DNA of 64,000 nt, taken from NCBI GenBank assembly GCA_022579005.1, contig MU401587.1, forward strand, positions 1 to 64,000. The letters run 5' to 3'. Both the position numbers and the translations under genes were made by a program. This document shows positions 1 through 10,700 of this stretch, one piece after another; the stretch's first letter is position 1, and each line of letters starts with the position of its first letter. Source of the DNA: Poronia punctata. Taxonomy: Eukaryota > Ascomycota > Sordariomycetes > Xylariales > Xylariaceae. Below the pieces are notes generated by a model, which worked only from the letters and a program-made list of their open reading frames with translations, was not told the DNA's origin and made no database searches.

Positions 1-3000
1 TATATAATATTATAGCTATAAGCTTAAAATTAGCTTATTTAAGCATTTTAAAGCTAATTTAAATAAGTATAACTTATATACTAAGTATTATAAAGCTAGT
101 AATAAAAGTTAAATAGTATAAAGCAACGCTTTAAAACTTTAAAATTTAAGCGTTATTAAACTAGTATATAAAAAAATTTTTAAGCTTGTTTAATTTTAAA
201 AAATAATATATAAATATTATAGCTAAAACTAAATACTATATTAATATTAGTAATAACATACTTATTAAGCTATTACTATAAAAGTATAGCTTTTTATAAA
301 AATGTACGCTTTATAACTTTATTAAAGCTTATTTTAGTATTTATATTTAAAAAAGCAAAAGTTTATAAAAATTACTAGCGTTTTTAACTTTAAAAAAGGC
401 TTTAAAAGCTATTATACTAAATAAAAACTTTTTTAAATATAATAAAAAGGTTATATAGCATATATGCTATAATTTTTAAAAAGTTAACAAATAAACTAAA
501 AAGTATATATACTTGCTTTTAAATATATAAAATAAGGTTTAGCGTATTGCTAGCTACTAATAATATATTTTTATTAACTTAAAAAATAGCTTTTAGCATA
601 TTAAAATTTATAAAAAAAACTATAAAAAAACTGCATTTATAATACTTTTTAGTATTTATAAGTAGCTTATTATACTATTTAAGCTATATAATATATTTAT
701 AATATTTTAAGCGCTAATTTAAAAAATACTTAAAAAATATTATAAGTAGTTTGCTAGCTTTTTAAATAATATTTATATTTAAAAAGATTTAATTAAATAA
801 CTTTATAAACGCTGCTATAAAGTGTTTGCTTACTTTATAAAATATAAAATAATAATTAATATATAAAAGTGCTTTATATTTATTTATAAAAGCGTTTTTT
901 TAAGCTTTTATATATTTATTAATAAAATTAAAGCTAATTTAGTTAAAGTATTTATAATATTTAAATATTTAATATTATAAACTATAACTAAAATTTAAGC
1001 GTTTATAAATGCTATAAAATATTTTAAGCACTTTATATATTGCTTTATATATTATTTAGCACTTTTAACTACTTTTTTAAGCAGCTTAAAAAATGTGCTA
1101 ATAATATTATTACTAAAAGCATAAAAAACGTAGTATAAAATTTATATAGCTATTATTATAATGCTTATAGTTTAAAATTTTAATTAGCAACTTTTATTTA
1201 TTATTAACTTTAATTTAAATAGCTTATATATTAAAGCTTACTTAATATAGCTTTATTTATATAGTACAAAATTATTATTATACTTTATAACTTACTATTT
1301 TAAAAAGCTTATAAAAACGCAATCTTAATATTTTATATAAAAACGTAAACTTTTTACTATTATGCTTAGCTTATAATATTAGTATTATTAAGTTAAAAGT
1401 AGCAATATAATAGTTTAAACAAATTACTAATTACTAATGCTTATTTAAATAAAAACAAAATAGCTTATATAAATAGTTTAATTTTTTAATGCTATAAAAT
1501 ATTATAAAGTTTAAATAGTATATAAGCTAAGTAAAGTAAACATATTAGCTAATTAGCTATTAAAGCTTAAAAAAGCTATAGCTAATAATAAAATAATATT
1601 AAAAGTAATATTACTATAATAACTTAATAAACTTAATTTATAAGCTATTTTTAAGCATATTTAATATAGCTTAAATTTACTTAAAAATATTAATTTTAAA
1701 TAAAGCTATAAGCACTTTATAATATATAAAAAATGCTTTTATAAAGTATAGTACTTTTAACGCGTTTTTAGCAAGCTTTTATATACTATAAGCACTATAA
1801 GCTAAGTAGTATTGCTACTTAAAGTATTAAAATTTAAAATTTTAATATAAAAAAGTTATAAATTATATAAGTATTTTAGCTACTTAAATATTAGCATTTT
1901 AACTTATAAAATAAACAAAGCTTTTTAATATTTTAAAATAGTTTTTATTATATAGCAAGTTATAATAAAATATGCTTTATATTAACTTATAAAGCTGCTA
2001 ATAACTTAACTATTTAACTTTTAGCTAATTATTTTATTAGCGCTGCTTATAAAGTAAATAATAAACTATATGCATATAAGCAATTAAAATGTACTTATTT
2101 ATATTAAATATACTACGTTATAAGTAAAAGCAAAAATTATACTAAGTATAAAATTTATTAATATTAAACTTTTAATAATAAAAATAAGCTATACTTTTAA
2201 ATTTTTAAAAAAATAAATTTATAATAATAACGCTAGCTTTATAAGTATAAAATTAATAAAATAGCATAAATTTAATAAGTTTATTTTTAAGCTTATAATG
2301 TTACTATATTTATAAAGTAATAATAAAGTTAAAAAAGTTAATAAAAACTTTAAAAAAATTATACTTTATAAAGCTATAATAAATTAGTATTATAATTTAT
2401 TTACTTTATTTACTTTTATAATATAAATATATAATTAAGTACTTAAGCTTAGTAGCTATAATAATTTTTTTTTTTTATTTAATACTAAGCTACTTTAAAG
2501 TATAAACGCTATAAAATATGCTAAATATACTTATAAACTAACTAAAAAAAAAAAAAAAAGCGTAAAAAGGGCTAGCGCTTTATTATAAAGCACTAATAGC
2601 ATACTAGTAATATAATAGTATAATAGCGTTTTAAAACTAAATTTAAGCTTACTTATAAAAAAAAAAAAGTTTAATTTATACTTATAATACTAAAAATTAA
2701 GTACTATAAATATAGTAATAAGCATATAAAGCTAAACTTTTTTATAATAGCTTTTAAGTAATTATTAATTATTATTTAAGCAATATATATTAATTTTAAA
2801 GCTTAAAAAGCATAGTATTAATAAATAAATATAATAGTATTAATTTATTTTTAGCATATTTAAAAAATAGCTACTTTATAAAAAGCTTATAATATATAAG
2901 TAAAATAATATTATAATAAAATAAAAAAAAACTATTAACGCTAGCTAAAATTAACTAAAGTAGTTAAAGTAGTAATAAAGTTTATAATAGTAGCAAAAAG

Positions 3001-3250
3001 TATAAAAGCATAATTAAAAATAATTATACTAGCAAAGAAAATAATATAAATTTGCTAATTGCAAAAATAAGTAAACTATATAAAATAAAAGTACTAATAT
3101 ATAAAAAACAATATAAAACAATTAAAAGTAGGTACTAAGTATAGTATTTACTTATATTTTATATATTTTAAACTTTTAAATACTTCCTTTTTATTTTACT
3201 TTATATATAATATATTAACAAGTTTTCTATACTAGTTAACATAGGTTTAC
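1..3250. repeat. AT-rich RIP-mutated repeat block (gene-less)
   Basis: Base composition is extreme: the sampled lines are roughly 15 percent G+C, against about 45-50 percent in the rest of the window. The surviving C and G sit mostly in GC, AGT, ACT and CG contexts. TpG is almost absent and CpA is rare outside GCA, while TpA dominates. That is the expected result of repeat-induced point mutation, which converts CpA to TpA on both strands of duplicated DNA. No reading frame of useful length survives. The block is probably the relic of a transposon or other repeat, but I could not recognise the parent element, terminal repeats or target-site duplications. It runs off the left edge, so its full length is unknown. 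Confidence 0.85.
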
Positions 3251-4494
3251 ATACTTTAATTAGTACATTAAACTACGTTGGCACCGTAGGACCAGAAGCA
3301 CACATATATTTACACGTCTACTACCAGGTAATGCAAACAGGCTTATGACGACAGAGTGGTATACTGGAGGGCGTATGTAACGTAGATGAATGGGTAACAC
3401 GAAGACTATGCGCGAGCTTGATGGCAGGAGACAAAAGACATGGCTCCCACAGATATACAGCGACTAGCTAAACATACTTACCTAGCCCAATCTATCGAAC
3501 GGCTAAAGCATGCCACCTAGCAATGCGATTTTCGACACTTCTAGATTAGAAAGGAGCGTTCGCCATCGAATCTCAGAGTCTCAGACGGCATCTAGGTTTC
3601 AGGGTCTTCTCTTGCAGTAACCCAGATCTCCAATTTCACTAATAAATAGACTAGACTAAGACCCCAAAATTCAGAAAGTTGGGGTAAAACCTCCTATCGG
3701 AAATTTAATTCTTCTTTTTCTTTTATCACTGTGGGCGCGGACATTAGGTGTCGTGGATTCCTCTGGGTTGGAGTCAAAGGGTCGCATGTCTAATGCACGT
3801 GCAACACCAACCTATACATGGATGACCCCTTTTCCAGGTACGACGAGGGGTTTCAACAGATCACAGACTTTCATTAGTCGCTACATACACTCAGGTTACA
3901 TGCTACGTGTAGGTTGGCGGCGTAGGTACTTGTAAAGGTGATACTGACCGTACCTACATAATATGTACATTACCACGTAAGGCCAGATGCGGGGTAATTA
4001 TATTTTGGGGTAAAAGACCACCTCAGACTCGCATCACCTCTTTTACGTTTACATGGCAAACCACAAGAAAAAACCCCTCTGATGCAAGATAAAGCAAAAG
4101 CAGGAAACAACATTCCTCTACCTATGATACATCGTTCGAGCCTAAATTATAGGTATTCGAACTGCCCCTTCCGGAGTGGCGTTGGTGATGGTAAAGGCTT
4201 TCAACATCCCCATTTTCTTGATTCTCTTCTACCCTGAAATACAGGTCCTATGGTATTTCACTGCATGTTGAGATACTTGTCTGTCGAGCCTCTGTAACCT
4301 ATAGGTAGGTTACGTAAGTGGAAGGCGCAGCGCGTGTTGAATCCAAAATTCAAAACGGAAGCAACATCGCGCGTCGACACTAAGCCCGTATCTCATCTCC
4401 CCGACCACATCCGTCGTCTATCTAACTTCAAGATAAACGGAAGCCGACCCCGATCATAACGAGGCCATACAGATAGGATAGGCCGATTTCACCC
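3251..4494. other. Gene-free flank between RIP block and first gene
   Basis: Composition returns to normal genomic levels at about 3250. I see only short chance frames (the longest is about 60 codons) and no RNA gene. The last few hundred bases presumably contain the promoter and leader of the CRT10-domain gene, but I recognise no specific site. Confidence 0.6.
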
Positions 4495-7112
4495 ATGTCA
4501 CAAAATTCCCTTCGGGTTGGCCCGTGCCGGTCTGAGACCGGGCGCAAGAGGGTGAGTGTTGGGTGCTACCTAGTAGAATTATATTATTCTACTCAAACAG
4601 TGCTAACAGCTTATGGCATCTCTCAGTATCGGTTATCCGATTCAGCCAATGTCCGATGGGAGATTCCTTTCGAAGCACCACATCCACCACCACCACCGCC
4701 TCCTCCACCTCTTATTCCCGTGTTCCTCGATTTTCCACCATTCGTTCCTAACGAAGATGTCCCGACGGGTACGACTGCCGACAATAATTTCATTATCGAC
4801 CCAGGTCTCTTTAATATCAACTCTGAGGCCAGCGACTTAGAGGCTAACAATTCTGACCCCACCGACTCTGCCGTCGACGACTCTGCTGATGAAAACAGCG
4901 AATTTGACGCCGATGACGCCGACGCCGACGCCGGTGACTTTGATGAGAGCGACGACGACGACGACGACAATAACGCCAACGATGACGAAGATGAGGACAT
5001 CGGGATGCCCAAGATTGCGACTGACCGGATAAACCTTTCCGCGCTCTCTCAGCATCACAACATTTACGCCGTGGCTTATGCGGACGAGATTCATATCAAA
5101 CGCGTTCGCAGTTGTGTCAGCAACAGGATTCCCCCGTGGCCCGGTAGGTTGGAGACTATTATCCAAATAATCAGATGGTTGCTGACTTTCGTCGTCCTCT
5201 AGACCTGGTCTTGAAACCGCCTGCGAGCTTGAAAGGCGAGATTATCGGCGGGTATATTAACCCCCGCTTTGGCCACCAAATAAACCACTTGATTACAGGC
5301 GATTTGGGCGATTTAGAGATTCTACTAGCCGCCTATGACGATGGAGACGTGATCGCATACTATATGTTTCAGATCGAAAACCAGCTCTTGAATAAGGAGA
5401 GCGGCCGGGAAGCAGCCCGATTGGCGCCCTTCTTTCACCAGCATGTTGATAAATCGGCATGGGGCCTTGCGATCCATAAAAAGTCGAGACTGATTGCTGT
5501 TGGGACCAATAATGCAAACGTGCACGTCTTTGCATTCGCTCTGACCAAGTCTTCCACCGCGCCTGATGAGAGAGATGGGTGTGACGCTGCCGAGCGATAT
5601 CCCTCCCAGTCCATCTTATGCTGGATAAAGTTGGCAAATGGAATCGTCGAGAGGCTACCGCCCGCACTTGGAGCGTTTGCGAAAGAACAGAGGAAGAACG
5701 ACGAAGCACAACTGCTCGAGCCCCTGACGAAAAAGGTCACCCCGGAAAGGGTAGAAGTCAACGTGCCATGGCCCCGACAACATGATTATCAAATCATTCT
5801 TGAATGTGGATTAGGCGGCAGTAACATTCCTAGTGTTGCCTTCTCCGACGACGCTGAAGGCGAAGCCAAGTCCGTACTCGCTGTCGACATATTAGAGCAT
5901 CTCTGGGTGATGGATATTTGGTCACTGCGGGGCCGTCCTCATCGTTGCGACGCGGGACTTTATAGTCATTATTATCCTGGCTACCCAGAGTCGTAAGCCT
6001 GAACATCCTTTCTACGAACTATATCATATATGCGCCGCTACATGGTGGCCGTAACAGAATTTCGCAGACATTAACCAGAATGACAACTATAGGAAGCCCG
6101 TCGGATGGGGTGTTCTTGCCCTACCGAAGAGTAGTTTTATGCCGATGGAGACTTTCTATGACTCACTCGGCCTGCACACGTACGAAGCCGACTACGTCTA
6201 CTCTGAAGTCTGTGGATATCGTATAGCAACAACCGAAGCCATCAAGTACGTCGAGAACAACAATGTCGATCACCCCCTGGTCAGACGGGGGCAGCAAAGT
6301 CGATTCATGCCCGACCGTTCGCCAATGGGCATGCTGCGGTCCGATTCTTGGTACGATAAAGACGATTCTCTAAGTTGGAAGCCCACCCAGGATGACGTCG
6401 TCGGTCCGAAGCGCCGCCGCACGCGACGCGCGCCGCCGCCGCCGCGAAGGAAGCCAGGAAAAGATGAAACCATTCTTGATAATGGGTTTACCGGTAAGTC
6501 ATAAGTATAAACCACAAAGGATTTCCATCTTTATTCCCGGTGCTGTCGACCTCCGCCCGTCGATTTACCCCTCCCCAACCTATTCCTAAAGAATCGTGGC
6601 AAGGAGAGAACTAATGTTGAACTATCCAAGTGATGCGCACTTACGACAGGGGCATCGAACTCGTTGGCGACGTTGACTGTGTCGGTATAATGATGGACCA
6701 CGTCGTCGACCAGAAGCCTCACCGGAAGGTGGTACCTCCCATGACACGAGAATACCAGCGTCTTGCCTACCTTGTCCATGTACCGGAACTTTCTTTGGTC
6801 GTCGCGGGGTCCGGCTGTGGCCGTGTGGCATTGATTACGCTGACGCGACCGACGAGCCAACAATCTCCCTTCGGGCGCGGCTTCAAGGTCGAGAAGATCC
6901 TACCAACCGAATCGGAAGAGGATGCCGAGTTACGGCCCCTCTGCCCGCTCCTCGGCCTCGCTTTCGGACCAGTCCCGACGGTGGGCGAGGATGGTCCCGT
7001 CCTCGGCGGGCCCCGCTATCGCCTTATCCTCCACTACTACGACCACTCCATCCTGAGCTACGAGGTATACCGGAATACCGTCGATAAAACGCTCTTTTCT
7101 TTCATGATATAA
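4495..7112 (+). CDS. CRT10-domain protein (putative ribonucleotide-reductase transcription regulator)
   Basis: Five exons: 4495-4551, 4627-5143, 5203-5992, 6093-6493 and 6631-7112. They join to 2247 nt (748 aa), and all four introns have GT-AG ends and matching phases. Residues from about 45 are proline-rich, and a strongly acidic Asp/Glu run follows before residue 165. The rest resembles fungal CRT10-domain (PF08728) proteins, with patches such as NLSALSQHHNIYAVAYADEI, YDDGDVIAYY, WGLAIHKKSRLIAVGTNNA and GWGVLALPKS. Yeast Crt10 acts in transcriptional control of the RNR genes; that role is carried over by family only. Intron 1 (75 nt) is in frame with no stop, so a retained-intron product would stay open. 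The first 19-residue exon is the least certain part. The gene converges on the valyl-tRNA synthetase gene. Family call from recalled homologues, moderately sure. Confidence 0.78.
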
Positions 7113-7759
7113 GTCGTAGACTCGATTTCCCAAGGTGGAGACATCCATCCATCCATCCATCCATCTCTCGGTAAAGGGTCGGCAGGAGGATCTGTGCGCG
7201 CGAGTAAGCACGGGCAAATAATGAAAACCACGAGAATTACGTGCCATCATTTCAAGCAAACGCGACCCGACCTAGCGGCGGTCTAATACACGGACCGAAA
7301 AAAGGTACATATTATGCACACTGCTCTTCTATATAAAGCCACGGAGCCCGTTCGCTTTCTGGAACGTTTGGGCAGCAGATTCAGAGGTCCGGGACTATGG
7401 CATGGAGTCGGGAAATGAAAAACATGAACGGATGTTTGGAGTTAGGGGGAAATGATAACAGGCTAAACGTAACCTTGTAGATATGACTGTGACTGGGGAC
7501 TGTAAGTTTGCGAATGATTTGATGTCCGTTGGTTCTTCAAGCCAACACACTAACCTAGGTTAGATTAGGTACTGTGTAGATAAGTACCAATCAGTAAATG
7601 AGCTACTCGTATACCGAAGCACGTCATTCTTCCTTTTTCACATTGAGCTTTTTATTTCTTTACCTAGTCTACAAATAGTCACAAACGAAACGACCCGATG
7701 GCCGAAAAGACCTAACCTGGAAGCTCCAGTTAAGTATATAGGTGGCGACTTACTTCTAT
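7113..7759. other. Convergent 3' intergenic spacer with CATC microsatellite
   Basis: About 650 bases between the stops of the CRT10-domain gene (+) and the valyl-tRNA synthetase gene (-). It holds a short (CATC)n run at 7141-7166 and one TACTCGTA motif at 7604-7611. No gene was seen. Both transcripts must end here, but no terminator can be pinpointed. Confidence 0.55.
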
Positions 7760-10700
7760 CTACTCCAGCTTCAAATCCTCGAACTGCTTGATGGTCCCTT
7801 CGAAGCCCTTGGCCTCGGATTCGAGATCGGTAAGCTTCTTGCGATCAGCTTCCTGGAGAGTCGCGGCCACTTTCTCCTGATAGGCCGGGTCGGCGAGGAG
7901 CTTCTGCTGTTTCTGGATGGCGGCACGGGTCTTGTCCAGCTTCTTGGACGCCTTGGCGATCTCGTTGTCGATATCGACACGGCCCTTGACCTCTAGGAAG
8001 ACGGCTGCCGCGCACGAGACGGGGAAGGCGACGCAGCCTGCCGGACGGCTCTGCGATCCGGGAACTACGTCGATACTTGCGACACCCTTGTGCGTGAGGG
8101 ACTTGATGGCCTGGATCTGCTCGGTGGCCGTCTTGAAAGCCGTCTCGTCATAGGTTTGGATGAAAACTGGGTGAGATTGTTAGCTTGTTTGTCATGTAAC
8201 GTATTTAACCAGAACTGCATACCCTTAGCACCGTCTTTCAGGGCGTACTCTGCCATCAGAGACCGAACACCCTTTGAAGTTCCCTGAACAAGTTCGTAGG
8301 CGGCTTCGGCCTCGGGGTCATCAAGCTCGGTTTCATAGACGGGATATCTTGCTAGCATGATGGATGCCGTCTCATCGCCCTGTCTACGGGGCAAACGTTG
8401 CCAAAGCTCCTCGGTTACGAAGGGAGTGAAGGGGTGGATCATCTTTAGCGCATTTTCCAAGGCCGTGTAGAGAGTCTGAAGAGCCGACTCCTTCTCTGCT
8501 TCGCTGCCGCCCTGGATGATACTCTTGGCATTCTCAATGAAGATATCGCAAAGCTCGTCATCTGCAAAAATGGTGCTTAGTTATAAAAAAAGAAGGTACA
8601 AGCAGGTCAAGTCGGGAGTGTACTCACACCAATAACGATAGATTGACGCTGTTGCTTTGCTGAATTCCTTGGCAGGAATAGCTTGGTTCATCTCCTTTGC
8701 GCACTTGTTTGCTACAATTGAAACAGCATTAGTAAAGACCTCTTATGCTCAAAGATCCCCTTTCGAGCTTCTCTAGAAATATCGTACCTTTGTGTAGGAT
8801 CCATTTCTCGGCAAGAGATTCCTGGCCGGTAGGCTTGGCTGTCTTTCGCGGTACGAAACCCTCGGGCAGATTACCGAGGACAAAGCGTGTGGCTTGGTAG
8901 ATCTTGTTACAGAATTTTCTGTTTTTTTTCGCTTAGCATGAATGTATTTAATTCGCTAAGCATGGTTGCTCATCATACCTGTATCCGTGCATGACCTTGA
9001 TGTCGAAGTTGATATCCGAGCCGCCAGTGGAATAGTTGACTATAGCGATTTAATTAGTCGCGGCTTTTGAATTTATGCTCCAAATGTCGGCCGGATATAA
9101 CTCACTTAGGGTAAACCGCATCGCATCGGTACCACACTGAGGGATTCCATCAGGGAATGCCGCCTTCTGATACTTCTTTGCCCTTTCGACTTCAGATGGG
9201 TGGAGATTGCCCAGGACTAGCTTTCCGTGAAGATCATCAAGAGGAATACCACTGATGACATCCAGAGGATCAATCACATTGCCTAATGATTTGCTCATCT
9301 TTCTGCCGTCCGAGTCTCTTACGAGCTGGTGGCAATACACCTAAACTCTGTTAGATTCGCATGATTTATAAATAAGGGGAAGAGCTACTTTACCTCTTTG
9401 AAGGGAATCTCTCCAACCATCTTCAGACCCAACATGATCATGCGAGCAATCCAGAAAAACAGGATATCGAACCCAGTTTCGACTATGTCACGTCGGGTCA
9501 GCCTATGCAAGAACATAGTGTTCAACCGCAGAGAAGGCCGAGTTATGGGTAACGTATAACTTACGGACGCTAGTGGGATACAGGCGTTGCAGATCCTCAG
9601 TTGTTCGAGGCCAGCCCAAAGTGCTGAATGGCCATAGACCAGACGAGAACCAGGTGTCCAAGACATCTTCGTCCCTCTCTAGGGTAAACTTCTTACCCGG
9701 GAGGGCCTTCTCAGCCTTGGCCCGAGCTTGCTCCTCCGTCTTGCCAGAGAACCTATAACTTGAAGTCAGAAGCTGCCAACATGTAACCGGATGTGTGAAG
9801 CATACCAAAGACTGCCGTCGGCCTTGTCGCCAGCCTCACCCTCAACATTAGCGAAATAAATCGGGCCTGCGACACGCAGCGTCAGTATTTGCCACCTCGC
9901 AAAATATACAACGAGTCTTTCGTACATTGATGTCCCCACCATCTATCGAGCTAGTATCAGTACGGATGTCCAGATCATGGGCGATCAAGATCGCGCCCGC
10001 ATAAAGCTTGGTTACTCACAGTTGTCGGCTCAAGCACCAATCCTGAATTCCTTCCATCCAGCGATAGTATGATTTTTCTGAGGAACACAGCTTGTCAGTC
10101 TTACAAACCCGCACGCGATCATCAACCCGAATGGTCTACAAACCTGCGGATTCCGGTTGGATCTGTTATCCGTCAGTATGATTACTTCCACTAGCGTGCT
10201 AATTAGGTAGATTAGTCTCACCTTGATCTGTCCATTTTTAACAACCTCGATGGCAGGTTTGGCAAGGTCTTCCATTCTCATCCACCACTTCAGCGCATTA
10301 TCCAGTTAGTAAGGCTTCTCGTAGGCCATGTAGAAGCTAGCAGAAAAGGAACATCTATTCAACGGGGCGTACCTGTGGCTTCAGCAGCGGCTCTATAACA
10401 TCCTTACTCTCTGTGATGGAGGTTAGTTAGTATAGGGAATGGAAAGCGCGCGCTGAGCCTCACTCACTCTCGCAAAGAGGGACCTTCATGGGATTGTCCT
10501 TCTTATCAACCCAGAGATTCTTGTCTTTCAAGTCCTTCTCAATGGTGTACCTGACATCGAAACGTTTCTGTCCCTTGTACGGGCCTGCGTTTTCATTCAT
10601 GATGCCATCGTCTGTCAGGATGTTGATGAACTCTGAAGGAGATGTTGTTAGTTGCCATTCCTACAAACGGTATCCCTATAAGGGCTACTGGGTGGTGATA

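Noticed and set aside
4623..5166. Ser-rich and Val-rich minus-strand frames opposite the CRT10-domain acidic region
   Set aside because: They are reverse readings of GAC/GAT repeats encoding Asp; low complexity and without homology.
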